This document shows positions 10,949-23,800 of a stretch of DNA of 64,000 bases, in pieces. The notes under the pieces are model-generated. The model did no database searches. It saw only the letters and a list, made by a program, of their open reading frames with translations, and was not told the origin of the DNA. Both the position numbers and the translations under genes were made by a program. The stretch comes from Tenebrio molitor (lineage: Eukaryota; Arthropoda; Insecta; Coleoptera; Tenebrionidae), in contig NC_091053.1 of the NCBI RefSeq assembly GCF_963966145.1, forward strand, positions 7,316,001 through 7,380,000, written 5' to 3'. Position 1 is the stretch's first letter; each line of letters starts with the position of its first letter.

Positions 10949-11580
10949 AGGATTTATAGTTCCGTATACATACAGCATAACATAGTCACAAATCATAAAC
11001 ATAACATAACTTTTAAAATTCAATTTATAGTTCACGACAAAACGTAATACGATTGCTGACTTTTTAAATGTCAAACTAATTATCAAATGTGTTTTGTGAA
11101 GACGAGGTTTTAGAAGCTGCTGCCTGTGCTGTAGTCTTACACGAGATAGATCGTAATAAAGAAAAAAGGAAGAAACTACGAAAAAAACGCGTTACAAAAA
11201 CACGGATAAACAAGCTACTCCAAATCATTTCCTTCTTCACACTGTCCTCAAAGTCTTTGGAAGACTTATCGTACAGTGGCTTGAACCTTTTAACATACTG
11301 TACGATTAGAATTTCCTTCATATTTTCCACCTTCTCAATAATATTTTTAAATTCAATTGATTGACAGCGTACCTACACCTAACCGTTTCTATGGAAAATT
11401 TTTTAAAATTCCGTAACTTTCATGATACATAACATAATAATTGAAATTGGCCAATTCATATGTAAACGGATACGGACTTATGTTATGTTAACGAATCTAT
11501 AAATGAGTACATTTGATTCAATAGGATTCAATTTTCATATGTTATGCTATACGTACAAATTACGGAACTATAAATCGGCC
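10949..11580. mobile_element. Deletion derivative of a PIF/Harbinger-like transposon
   Basis: Ends are inverted repeats: GATTTATAGTTCCGTA at 10951 and TACGGAACTATAAATC ending at 11578, followed inward by ACAGCATAACATA and its complement. Between them lie two truncated gene heads facing inward. On the plus strand from about 11089 there is EDEVLEAAACAVVL then a lysine/arginine-rich run, like the start of Harbinger DDE transposases. On the minus strand from 11330 there is FKPLYDKSSKDFEDSVKKE, like the start of a MADF/Myb-SANT accessory protein. Harbinger elements carry this pair of genes. The middle has been deleted. Family call is from motif memory. Confidence 0.55.
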
Positions 11581-11586
11581 TTAACT

Positions 11587-11685
11587 TTCATTTTAATTCT
11601 GTTTGTTTCATTTTAATTCTGTTTGTTCCATTTTAATTCTGTTTGTTCTATTTTAAATCTGTTTGTTTCATTTTAATTCTGTCTA
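11587..11685. repeat. Tandem repeat, 20-bp unit, five copies
   Basis: The unit CATTTTAATTCTGTTTGTTT is repeated about five times with one to three changes per copy, right beside the Harbinger derivative. Confidence 0.85.
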
Positions 11686-11689
11686 ATTC

Positions 11690-13300
11690 TTGGTGCTGAT
11701 TTTTATTATTGTATAGAGTCAGTAATTTAGTGTTCTTTTTCAGAGTTCTAATTCAATAACAAATTATGTACATTCGGTCTGGTCCTAACAAAAGTCTACA
11801 TTTAAACATTTAAAATAATGGTGGAAAAACGGAAACTGTAATTTCAAAAGTTCAAGAGATATCGAAAAGGTGTCGCGATCGGCGTAAAGTAGAACCGAGC
11901 TGATTGGTCACTTTGGTCAAGTAGGGGTTGCGAAATTGGGGTGCGCCAGAAATGATAAAACCGAATGCGGAACGGGAAACAGGGCTTTTTTTATTCTCTT
12001 GGGGTTTGATCTCCAAAGTAGCCGGAGGTACGTTCGGTACCTCTAGCAGCTATTTTGTGACCACGTGCTTTACATTTATAAGGTAAATTATTTCTCTAAT
12101 TCTTGTACATTATTTGTAGTCGCGATTTAATTAATCAAACAGTATTTAGTTCTTTATCGTTCTACGTGACTCTGTAGAATCTTGAATTAATTTCTTTATC
12201 GCGAAGTATGTGACCTTCTTGCATTTACCGATTGGGGAAACGTGCTCTCGTCAAGGGGACCTAGTATACAATCATTATAAAACATTTCCATTGATTATTT
12301 ATGTCTTGGAGTCTCGAGTTCGGGAAGCTACTGGCAGTGTCCTTCGCACTCAATTAGCTGTGGTCCGGCGTAAGAGCACAAAATTAGCCGCGTCACCCCC
12401 AAGGGGGCCAGCGACCAAACTAGGCCAGCTGACACGTGAAGAGAGGTACCCTTTGGCCCTGTTAGAACCTTTTTCCCTTTTATTTTCGACCACCGGAGTA
12501 GACCAGGGTGATCTATGAGATTCTAGGGCATCGCGTCGGGTTCAATTTAATTGGGGAAATAATTCAAATCTAAATCGGATCACATAGTTCGCATCTCAAA
12601 CTTGTATAATGCTGTTCGCGCCAGAAACTTCTATATTTGCCCAGCTTAGTAATTTATTCATGAGTCAGTTCTCAATTCGTGAGCCGCGAGTCAAATCTAA
12701 TTGGGTCAAATTTCCACCAACTTCTGCTATTAAGTTCATTTATTTATTTCAACCATTTGTTGGGACCAAACGCCTCCATACTCGATTATTTGTTAAATCA
12801 AATTTAAGTGAAGTGTGCTCAGTCGTTTTAATTCTATTTTTTGAAAAACCTTCCGAAGGTACGTACGGCGTCTCGTTAGAATTTCATCCGAGGGAATGTG
12901 GCAACCAACATACACCAAATGAGGGAGAAAAAAAATCATCGAGGAAAAGTCAAGGAAGTCGAAACGTTTCAATATTTTGACATTTCTTTGCTAATTGTCA
13001 CAATTATGCAAAAAACATTAAAATATGTAGTGTAATAATATGTAGTTACACTTTTACACTTAACTCGCCTATTTCTTGGTCAAACTTCAAATATAATCAT
13101 ATCGTTGTATTCCTAATTAAATTACCTTTCAAATGATGTGCCACGTATGCAGGATTATTCACGTAAGATGAGGAGCCTGACCAGGTAAAAATGCAACCCA
13201 AAAGACAATTCAGAAAGCAATCTCGATTCCTATTATCCGGCATTATCATAATGCACATAAAACATAGACAGCTTTTCAGCCCAATGACTGTCAAGTTCTG
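11690..13300. other. Gene-poor stretch with a GC-richer core
   Basis: No gene could be supported. The 11,930-12,560 part is richer in G+C than its flanks and holds an open frame (12210-12518, plus) of low complexity and unknown identity. Two similar motifs, near 12023 (GGAGGTACGTTCGG) and 12858 (GAAGGTACGTACGG), plus two GCGCCAGAAA sites (about 11944 and 12620), could be remnants of long terminal repeats, but no clean pair is visible. Confidence 0.3.
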
Positions 13301-13309
13301 ACAGAAAAA

Positions 13310-13962
13310 TACCTCACTCAACAAAGTATAATTTAATAACTGAAGGGGAAACCATTGAACACATCATTTCTTCTTGCACCGTTTTGGCTCAAAGCGAATA
13401 TAAGAAACGTCATGATATATTCGCTAAAATTATACACATGAATTTAGCTGTTAAATTCAATTTATTAACGAATACACAACCACATTATAGTTATACACCA
13501 GAAAGTTGTTTGGAAAATGACAATTACAAATTATATTTTGATCGCACAGTTTTAACTGACATTCATATTCAGCATAACAGACGAGACATTATTATTTTAA
13601 ATAAACAAGCAAGCATAGCTGTTCCAAATTCACACAATATAACACAGACATATAACACAAAAATTAATAAATATTTAGAGCTCTCGGTTGCTATGAGAAA
13701 TCTTTGGTGTTTAGAAAAAAAATCGATTTTACCACTTATAATTTCAGCAACGGAAATAGTACCGCATTCTCTTATTAAAAATTTAAAAATTCAGGATTTA
13801 GGGAACACATTGGTAGTTGAAATTCAAAAAGGTATATTATTATACTCATGTCATATCGTGAGGAAGTTCCTTAACATTGATACAGAACATAATATAAAAA
13901 CAACAAAATCAAAATGTGGAGGCGAGACGCCGGTAATTATGTTGATTAGCACTATTACTTGA
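13310..13962 (+). pseudogene. C-terminal remnant of an endonuclease-bearing retrotransposon
   Basis: The plus strand carries EGETIEHIISSC (half of a CCHC knuckle) followed by an open frame from 13384 that reads AQSEYKKRHDIFAKIIH, YFDRTVLTD, and IAVPNSHNI. This order is typical of the C-terminal end of non-LTR-like retroelements widespread in arthropods, where the segment resembles a PD-(D/E)xK endonuclease. The part that normally reads RPDI...DIAIPN is shortened to RRDIIILNKQASIAVPN, removing the conserved acid, so the copy is inactive. Degenerate upstream sequence continues back to about 13140. Confidence 0.6.
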
Positions 13963-14507
13963 TAGTAATATCCGTATAGTGTATGTACTACGGCAAAATT
14001 GCGGTGCAGCAGGGTGGTGGACAGAAATAAGCAATTAAAATCACAAAATAATGGGTAAGACCTACCTTTCAAATTAATAGTATGTACATACATTTTTCTA
14101 CAACCGTCAAAAAAACTCGACATTTATGCATCATTATCAAGTCGCAAAGTATGTCATTTTTTGATAGATCAAAAATAGTTGTCAAAAAGTTTCCTTAGAT
14201 GTTTTAATATTTTTTTTATTATATGTACCTGAATCATAATCGCTGTTTTTGACACTAAACTGCGTGCGAAAAAGGGCCTTTAAAACACTAAAGCTTTAAG
14301 GGTTGCTTAGGTAACAACAAATTCACCTACATTTTGAACAATGATAAATAGACATTTATACACAATTTATGATAACAACGAAACAACAACAATTGACCAT
14401 TTCTATATCAACGATTAATGACACAGATTACTTAGGAAAAGGTATTTCAATTTACTTTTTTTGTTATAACTTTCAGATTGTAGTGAAGGTATAATAAAAA
14501 ATTGCGT

Positions 14508-14626
14508 ATGATACATGTTTATAAGGGCCTTTAAAGCACTTGCGACGTTAAAAGCACTCCGCTACGCGTCGTGCTCTTAAACTCGTCGCACGTGCTTTAA
14601 AGGCTTCCTTATAAACTTGTATCATA
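14508..14626. repeat. Palindromic foldback element (CGCTACGC-centre family), copy 1
   Basis: About 119 bp fold on themselves: TATGATACATGTTTATAAGG pairs with CCTTATAAACTTGTATCATA, and the centre contains CCGCTACGCGTCG. Related palindromes are at 34806-34926 and 42946-43066. Confidence 0.65.
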
Positions 14627-14662
14627 ATATACTATTTTCACTGTTTTTACGGTGAAAAATAG

Positions 14663-14776
14663 TAGTTTATTGGACGAGTTTGTGTGTACGTTTCGTTTTG
14701 ACAAGTTGTGACATTTATCAAAATCCGTTCACATAGGAGAAAATTCTCAAATTCTGACAGTGTCGAACAAAAAAAT
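14663..14776 (+). repeat. Interspersed repeat R, partial copy
   Basis: The sequence from GACGAGTTTGTGTGTACG to TGACAGTGTCGAACAAAA is shared with the longer copies at 22341-22629 (same strand) and 34118-34525 (opposite strand). The internal part is missing here. Confidence 0.7.
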
Positions 14777-15062
14777 ATTAAAACACCCAAGGAAAATTTT
14801 ACAAAAATTCGTAACCAAGTAACCAGCGCAAGCGGGCAACTTGAATGTCTGATCGTTTTGTAGTGTCAATTTTATTAGCAAAAGTTTAAAAAGCGGTTGT
14901 AGAAAAAATTCGAATGAGTTTGAAGTCTCGACCTGACGGTCTCGACCAAAAACTCATTCTCATGCGCCAACAAAAAACAATCATTTTACGCACTTAATAC
15001 AAAATAGTTATTTTTATATTAAGTGCGCGAAGAGAGTGTTTTTTGTGCATGAAATAGCTATT

Positions 15063-15186
15063 TATGCACCAAGGGCGTTACAACGATGATTACGCCTGGA
15101 GAACGATGAATCCAGCTCGAGGGCTTTAGCCCGAGAGATGGATATCGTTCGATGTGCGTAATCATTCGGTGACGCCGTGGTGCATA
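15063..15186. repeat. Palindromic foldback element (GGGCTTTAGCCC centre), copy 1
   Basis: A 124-bp palindrome with arms TATGCACCAAGGGCGTTACA and its complement, and a centre CTCGAGGGCTTTAGCCCGAG. A copy of the same length is at 42613-42736. Both are followed by the same roughly 200 bp, including a second small palindrome (GGGCGTTATGAATTCATTAC). Confidence 0.75.
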
Positions 15187-15425
15187 CAAGATTTTATTTT
15201 TCACTATACGTGTTCTTTAAAAAAAAAAACAAATTGGCATCTTTGCAATTATGAATTGATGAGGGCGTTATGAATTCATTACGCCCGCTTATTCTTATTA
15301 CGCCCGCGTATTCTTATTACGCCCTGTTTTATTCCCCGGTTGTTATGGACATGTTATGGACATGTTATGGACACGTATTTCGTATCCTACGAGTTATCAT
15401 GCAATTATACTAAAGTGATAAATAA
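15187..15425. repeat. Tail of the foldback repeat with short tandem expansions
   Basis: This matches 42737-42930. Here TTATTACGCCCGC(G/T)TATTC is repeated about three times and TTATGGACATG three times (15338-15372), while the other copy has fewer, so these are local slippage expansions. Confidence 0.6.
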
Positions 15426-15779
15426 AGGTCTTTTACGCCGAGACGAAGGTCGAGGCAGTATAAGCCTTTTTATAATTGATTCAAAAAATTGAAATTAAAA
15501 ATTCAAATTTTTGAAGGAACTCTGAAGTTTCAATGCAGTGACCATGTTGCTAGGTAGCTAATAAAAAACAGTGCGTGAAATGAAAAACAGAAATAGTCGT
15601 ATGCGTGAAATTGCATTTCACACACTGTTTTGTATGGGTTCTATGGTTTCGATTTTACTAACAATGCAAAAAAAAATACACGTCAGAAAATGACCCACTT
15701 CAGGCAGATTTAACTATGCGTGAATTTCAATTTTTTGAATCCATTATAGAAAAATAACTATTTTGTTTTACAATACAAT

Positions 15780-17650
15780 AATTTCCAATAATAGTACCGA
15801 ATCAGGAAAAGTGTCCCTAATGCTTGCAGCGTTTCCGAATGGCAAGGAAAATCCTCCAAAAAAGGAATTTCTTTGATTTTGAAATTTTGAATCGCCTGAT
15901 TCCGCAATAAGTCGCTCTCCGATGACATTAATGAAATCGATGGCTTCTTTGCACCAAGGGCCTAAGATTTCAAAGGCTAAATCTTTAAATACGTAATTTG
16001 ACGAAATAATGAACTATATTTGCTGTGTTTGCGTTTGCAAGCCATTTCAGCGGCAAAACCTGAAACTTCAGAAGTTTTCAAAACGTCAAAGACCGGTTGA
16101 TATAATAGAATTAATTTCAGTGTGTTTGAAAAATCTACCACAGCTTTTTGAACCACTTAGACCGCGGATGCCAATTTCGTCAACTTTCGCATTGCATTTG
16201 CAAATATGAGGTGTACAAAGATTACAACCCAATCTTAAACCAATACAAATTTGGAAGGAAGTGTGATCTAAAAGAGTACCAATATTAGAAGAAGGTATTG
16301 CATGTAACCAAGATCCTGATTCTCTGCATTGCAAAGTCTTAAAACGAGCCAAGTCTCTAGGTGAATTAAAGATTAAGTCATTGGCAAGTATTCGTTTGAT
16401 ATTGATATTATCCCAATTCTTCTGAAATTGTGGGATTGTCTCATTGCTTTTTAACACCATAAATTGAAGATAGGAAAGCAGGGAGGAAAATATCGGAAAT
16501 GCACCAAATCTAATCGGTAAAGTGGACTGACACCATTGCAAATCAGTTAAACGTAAATTAACTATTCTTTCTAAAGAAAACTTTAAAGAAGAATCAATTG
16601 AATTAACATAATTAGAAAATTTCCAAAATGAAGTTATTCTTAATAAACAATTAAATTTTGGTATGAAAAGACAGTTCTTGATTAAAGTATAAGGCACGTG
16701 TTTGCTAACAAATTCAGCTTTGTTTAAAAGATTTTCAACTGTAATTATAGTTTTTTCGACAGTGTTTTTGAAACCTTAATCAAAGATTGGAGAGCCTAAA
16801 AGAGATAAATTTCCTCGGTTACAAATTTTAATACCTGGTGCTAAATTTTGAAATTCCTTTATGATTTTTAAATCTGTGTCTCCCGAACAGCGAAAGATCT
16901 CGTATTTGTTAAAGTTTAATGCAAGATCAATTTTTCTGGATAAATTGATAACTTTCTTAAAGTCGGACAAAACTACTTCTGGGTAATCAGCTAAGGTTCC
17001 ATTTTCTAAATACCAAATATTCAGTTGAGAATCCAAAGATAAAATAATTGATTGAATGGTAAGACTAAAAATCATAGGACCGCAAGGATCTCCTTGCTGG
17101 GCTCCAACAGAAGAAGAAATTAAACGATCACCGAAAAATAAAGTTGAAGGCTTCCTATAGCATTGATAAAGATAAGGTTAAAGAAGTGGCGTATGACATT
17201 GGACTTCTTTTAGAATACAATCCCATTCAACTGAGTTCAAAGCGTTTTTGAAATCTGATTTAAGAAGAACTTTGCCACGGTTTTGGTCGTTATTCACAAA
17301 GGTTTGTGTGGTATGAATTGCTACTTCACATCCTAGCTTAGTTGCCACTCAAAGTTGGTGTGGAGATAAATACGAATTTACAATATAACGACTTTGAAAA
17401 CAGGCTAGCTTTGAAGTCAATCTTGGTAAACTGTTTCCTATAGCGATCGGTCTAATTCTTCCATCTTTCGTATGAAAAGCACATAAAGACGCACCATATA
17501 ACAAATGACAAATATTTTGCCGAGTTATACATGAAGCCAGAGCTCGTGATTAAAATTTCTGCACGCATTTCAAAAACACCCTCTGCCTGTATATTCTTAT
17601 TGAGTGTGGAAGCTAAAATATCATAAATCATGGACCTAAAATTTCTCATT
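15780..17650 (-). pseudogene. Decayed reverse-transcriptase retroelement, copy 1
   Basis: Minus-strand pieces line up with the better copy at 30245-32110. From the 5' side they include DGRIRPIAIGNSLPRL, LLKSDFKNALNSVEWD (palm aspartate region), QQGDPCGPMIFSL, and IWYLENGTLADY, where the catalytic YxDD is changed to YLEN. Then come IPSSNIGTLLDHTSFQI, a CTPHICKCN knuckle, and LGPWCKEAIDFINVIGERL near 15960. Several frameshifts and a TAA in the palm confirm that it is dead. It ends just beyond the 3' end of the NimB-type gene. The clade is uncertain; the C-terminal knuckle plus RPDG...VWD pattern of the related copy suggests a restriction-like-endonuclease type. Confidence 0.75.
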
Positions 17651-17785
17651 TATTGTGAATTTAATTTCAGAGCTTGTGATTATTCAAAAAAATCAAAATA
17701 TTTTACACGTTCCATATTTTTCACTATTTAACAGTAAGGGAATACCTAGTTGTTGCAAATTACACAAAAATAGCATCATTATCGA

Positions 17786-17791
17786 TTTATT
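17786..17791 (-). terminator. Polyadenylation signal for the NimB-type gene
   Basis: Plus-strand TTTATT (AATAAA on the minus strand) lies 65 bases after the stop codon at 17856-17858. Confidence 0.5.
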
Positions 17792-17855
17792 TCTATACAC
17801 TATGGATGTACAGAACCTAGGATACACATTTTTAATATTCAATCAATCCCAATCT

Positions 17856-20800
17856 TCAAACTTTTTGTTGGGGAATCAGCTCGAAATGCATCAAAGGAGA
17901 TCGCTTCAGCCTCCTGACACACCTGTTGCTCCCCTTGACTTCCTTAACAAATCCAGGATTACAAATACAGAAATTGGGAGCGGAACAGGTGCCGTTCTCG
18001 CATCCTCCCGGACAATGGGCGACGCATCTGTTGCCAGAGGGGTTACTGGGATCTGAAGTGTATCCCTTCTTGCACGTGCAAGTGTTGGGAGCGGTGCAGT
18101 CGGCATTCAAGCAAGGTTCGCGACAGTGGGGTTCGCAGATGGTACCGGTCTTGTCGAGGGTCCAACCAGGATCGCAGCCACAAACGTTTGGACCTATACA
18201 TTTGCCGTTCTTGCACCCTTTGGGACACTCAGCCACGCAAGTGTCCTGGATCAGCTTGAAGCCGGGCTTGCAGGAGCACTTGTTGGGGCCGATGCAGACG
18301 CCAGCGCCGCAGCCGCCCTCGCAGAAGAATTCGCACTTATTGGTGTTCCTGTTGAGGGTAAATCTGCAACAAGTATTACAATTTTTATGTGTTGTCAGCG
18401 TAGGCAACCAACAATACAACACCCACATATCGTTTATTTGGGGAGACTTACCCCGGCTTGCAGCGACACGCTTCGGCCCCTACGCATTCGCCACCCTGTC
18501 CGCAACCCCCCGTGCAGACTGGCGTGCAGAATTTTCCGTCTGGACTGAGCTGGAAACCGGCGTTGCATGAACAAATCCCGCTAGTGGTGCAAACGCCATT
18601 TAGACACCCGATTGGACATGTGGGGATGCAATTTTGGAAGCTATCCTTGATGTAACCTCGTTTGCAGGTACACACGTTCGGTGCAGTGCAGTTTCCATTA
18701 GGGCATTCATTATCACAGACTGGTTCACATTCGAAATGGGAGTGCGGTTTGCGGGCCCAACCGGAGCAACAAATCTCGATTTTGCTAAAGCCGGGTCTCG
18801 TCTGAAAGTGAACAAATTTATTTCAAGGTACCGTAATTGCTACCTTTTAAATATTTTATTACATATTGAATAGAAAGAAAATGAATAAAAACTATACAGG
18901 GTGTTTCTGTAATATGTGTGTTAATTTTAACCAGTGGAAGAACGCGCCAAATCATGGAACTTTTCTCTATAACATTTTTACGAAAAAGCACTACAAATTG
19001 ATTTAAAATTTTGAAAAAATTAACCATCAAAGTGTATACCCGCCTATGGGTAAGGGCGAAAATTTTCTGTTGTGATAGAAACAGAGCTTTGTTAAAAAAT
19101 TCCATTGTATAGAAAAAAATTAATAATCAAAATTTAGATTCTCATGGTTACAAAAAATAGAAACTAGTTAATCACACAAAACGACTCGTTTGGTAAAAAT
19201 TGTGGGGCTAAAAATCTTGGAATACTTTTACGAATTTTACAAAATGTTATAGAGAATAGTTTCATAAATTGACTAGTTCTTTCACTGGTTAAAATTAACA
19301 CCAGTATTTCAGAATCACCCTGTATAAGAATTGATATTACATTTCTGGTTGGTTGATAAGAATATTTGTTAATTTATTTTGAATTGTCACCACCACTGAG
19401 AATTATTAGATAGGTTGCCAGCCACAATTTGTAATATTCTAATCCAATAACTGTGGTCACCAGCAATTTCCATCTTCAGGAAATTGGACTTTTAAGCTTA
19501 AAAACTTACGTGGTGTATTTAAATATAGCAGCAATGCAATGCTATACTACTGCTCTAAGGTGTTAAAGAACATCACAGCGTTTTTCTAAAGTGGGTCTTG
19601 GTCTTAGACCAAATCTCGAATTTTTCTGTTGACCCAAAGATAAATCGAACACTTTGAATATTGTTAATGAAAATCAAATCAGCTTATTAAATGAACCGTG
19701 GTGATGACAAACTTCTTGACCTAAGGTCACAAACGACGTTGCTAATTTAAATAAAACTACTACAAAGTTACGAAATTGGAAACTTTGTGATGAAAACGTA
19801 AGGTAAATTTCTCATACCTGCAATTTGCATTCGAAAGTTAGAAACTCAATTGAGGTTGCAGTGCTGCAACTGCAGTTTGGAACAATTCAGACTCCCCAAT
19901 GTCATTTTTGAAAATGTTTGCGGTACGTACACTGTACATAAAGTCAGCGTTACACCGAGGCAACAATTGGCAACATGTCGCCTTGGTGTAAGGCCGCCTT
20001 AATTTTATATGTCTGGGTGGTTCTCTTTTTGAATCTACAGGGTGTTTTCGAAGTTGAGGCGTTCCTCGTAACACGAGATACTATACATTATTCTTAAGAA
20101 TTTTAGCCTAAATCTTCTTAGTAAAATGTTTGTATTAATGGAGATAATTGATTGTATATTTTTATTGTTTTCTAAAATTTTGAGTCCGGTCCTGTCTATT
20201 TCTCCGCTAGATTAATAACTGACGTGGCCCAGGATGGTGTTTTTCTGGAAATCGCTCTGCGTACTCTCTGGACGCCGCAGCTGCATTCTGATAACGTGAT
20301 AACATTGCCCATACATTAGCAACATATCTGTGAGCTCATCTGACAGTATTTTTGATTAACGTCCATGCTCATTTAATTTTTTTTTGTCAATTCTAATTTC
20401 TAACAAATCAGCAGGACCGGTTTCAAAAATTTCAAAAAAATTAACTTATTGTAGCTTCATTGCCGTAGACATTTTACTAAGGTGACTTTGGCTAAAACTC
20501 TTTAGAACAACGCATATCTACTATCACATGTTAAAAGGAACACCTCAACTTCGAAAACATCCTGTATAGTCCAATTTTTACCCTTTTGAGGTGACGTCAC
20601 GATTTTCTTCCTCGCTTTCTCTTTATTGACACGACAGAAACTTTGAGGTTATTTTATGTTCCTGTCAATTTGACAATTTTTAATTTCTTTCAATTATTAC
20701 ATTGATTACGAACATAACCTTTAGAAGCAATTGTCAACAAATTTGACACATTTATAGTTATTTATGATCAATTCAAATTTGTTTCTGATCCTAACTCAAA

Positions 20801-23800
20801 CATACGTAAAGTTACTAGATAATGACGTCATTGCAAAAGGGTAAAAATTGGACTATACTTAAGTGAAGAAGTAATAAATAAAGTTTGTCGAGTAGAGAAA
20901 GGAACATTCTGCTATTCTGCACTTGTCACATCACGATGTGATGGCAAAGAGTACCTACGACGGAGTAGTAACGATTAATCTGTGGCGTGTATATTGCGTT
21001 GTAGTGAGCTCGCCTCGTTTATTTCTGTTTCGTCGATTTTAATTTAAATGGTATGCGGTTGCGTCATCTCATGTCTTAAGTTTTTTTTACGTTGCAACCG
21101 TAATGGCCAGAAGTTAACTTTTAATTTAGTAAAACACGTGCGGTGGCACGAGCTTGCGCTGCATTGATACAAAAAAAGATGAAACAGAAATAAGCGAGGC
21201 GAGCTCACTTCAACAAGTTCTCCGTTGTTGCACAGTTTTCTGGGTTTCTTGATCAAGCAAAGTTTCTGCATTTGCTTCTTGTATTCTGCTATAACAAGAA
21301 ACTTTCCGTTTCTAAGAGACTTTGTTTGAAGAAAATCGATTCACAAGTTTTTGAGTTATGTGGAAACAGAGCACGAGATAGAGATAGATAAAAATTATTT
21401 TAAAAAACTGTCGAATTTAATCTGCAATGCATAACTAACCCAGAAAAGTCGAAAATTTGTTTAAATATCAAAATAACAAAGACATTCCAATTTTTATCTA
21501 AGGATTACCAAGAATGTAATTTTTTCAAGAATTTTCAAGAAATATCAACCTGAAACTTTTATTTTTATTCCCTAGGGAGTAAATATCGTGTGTTCCATAA
21601 AAAACTCACTCGCAGCAAGCCACGACAAAAGTGAAGTATGTCTTAGTACCAGATGTGAAATGAACTACTAAAGTAAATTTATAGGTTATCTGTCACAACT
21701 CACAATATGATGAAAATTTGTAAGTAACAAATGAACTACTTCCAATGATCCTAAAATCGACATAACCAGTCTATCTATCCCTATAGTCATGGCTTACTGC
21801 GAGTGAGTTTTTATTGGAACACACGATACGATGTACAAAAGACATACGATGTCAAAAAAACTTTTCGATACTGTTTTTTTTGTGTAGGGTGAAAAAAAGA
21901 AGGCTGTTTCGAAATTCAAAATGACATCTATAATGACACTAAGTAAGTATTTTAATTTACGATTGCAAAATAGTAGTTTACTTTTTAGTAACACGATATT
22001 GTTTCTTTTCCTCATCATAGATACACATTATGAAAAACAACTCGTAACTCCCTTGGGATATTTCAAATTTTTTCGCCCTCCCCTTTATTTACAACAAACT
22101 CATGAGAACGAAATTATAGCAACCACACATTCACGCAATCTTCCCTGCAAAATATTTTTAAGAAAGTTTTAACTTTTAAGTACACACACTAAAAAATAAA
22201 ATATTGTATGCCCCAGGGGAGATATTCATGTTTTTCCCCTCGGTTGACTTATGAACCTCGGGCCAAAGGCCCTCGGTTTATAACCACGTTAACCTCAGGG
22301 AAAATCATGTTCTTATCTCCCTTAATGCATAAATATCTATTATTTAACGAGTTTGTGTGTAAATTGTGTTTTTTTGGCATGAGTAGGCCAGTTTAAAACT
22401 CAAGTTAAACGAGTGTTTTAAAGTAGCCCACGCGTGCCAAAAAAGGCCCAGTTTACACACGAACGAGTTGAATACAACGTTTTTTTTGTTCGACGAGCCC
22501 CTTAAAGCATCCAAATCGCTTAAAACCTTTAAAATTAGCTTGACGTTTCGTTTTGACAAGTTGTGACATTTATCAAAATCCGTTCACACAGGAGAAATTT
22601 CTCAAATTTTGACAGTGTCGAACAAAAAACAGAGATATAATAATAGGTATAATAATACAGTGTGGAATAAAATGATTTACATCTAGTTACCTTTGGAATT
22701 TTTGCACATGTAAATTTTCCTGTACCGCTCTACCTACTTTTTTTTTTGAAGTGCCGAACTATTACTATTAGTTCTGTCAATAAATGTCATCAATCGAATT
22801 GACAATTGTTACAATTTATTAAATTGAATTAACAAACGTTGGTGGCCACTTTCAACACTAGCTGTGTTGTTGTGTGTTTTGTTTTTTAATTTCAATCTCT
22901 ACTTTGCATTCATATCATCCCTTCGCAATAAATCACATTTGGAATATTTTGAGGTTAGGCTTTCTTTTTTTTTGTAGAGCGGCATTTCGTATTTTTACAA
23001 GGGTAATGCAAAGATAACTAGATGTAAATCATTTTATTCCACACTGTAGTTATTTAAGATATAAATGTAAAAAGTTATCCTTTATTGCACGAACGGGTTT
23101 AAAATGCGACCGAGGTACGAGGGAGTATTTTAAAGGATGTGAGTGCAACAAAGGAACTTTTTACACGTATGTCTTTTTATCTACGATCGTGAGATCATCG
23201 CACCGGTTTCAACATAAATTTGTATAAAATTATTATTATTGATTCAATATTTTATGAATAACCAAAGTCGTTTGAGAACCACGTCGTTTAGAAACCTACT
23301 TCTAAACAATGTTTCCAACAAATTGTATTGTTGTATTCTGACAGTTCTGTGCCATAAAAGCGTGCACTAAAAGTTTTATGGCATGATTCCGTCAGTTCAC
23401 TAAACGTCAACTTTGACAACGATTTTTAGTGCAAAAAGTGCCTACTTTTTACACGATCGTAGATAAAAAGATTTTGTTTCGTGTTGTCTAAAAATTTTAA
23501 GGTCTTAATGTCCATCTGTTTGTTTTTTAATTTTCTTCGAGTAGGTATCGATTCATTTAAATTCAGCCTCTGTCCAATTCACACAAACCATCGATGCCTC
23601 AGATGAATTTTATAAAATATTTAAATAATTTTACATTGACCTCGCTTAGGCGAATAATTTATATTACTTATTTATATGTATGCTGCTGAGAGTTAGTCAT
23701 ACTTCACATGAAATCATCGGTTCATTGCCAACAAACAAACATAATCATCTGCACAAGTACAAATAATAATTTGCTATTATTCCTTTAAATAAGTATAAAC

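Noticed and set aside
11930..12990. A full LTR retrotransposon
   Set aside because: Two loosely similar motifs were seen, but no matching long terminal repeats, primer-binding site or gag/pol frame could be defended.
15780..17650. Treating the first retroelement copy as active
   Set aside because: The catalytic pair reads YLEN, a TAA lies in the palm and several frameshifts are needed.
19810..19880. Alternative second exon for the NimB-type gene (52 bp ending before GTATGAG near 19818)
   Set aside because: It fits the phase arithmetic but encodes CSTATSIEFLTFECKLQ, unlike the family, whereas 23824-23884 fits the phase, has better splice sites and gives GNG before TRPG.
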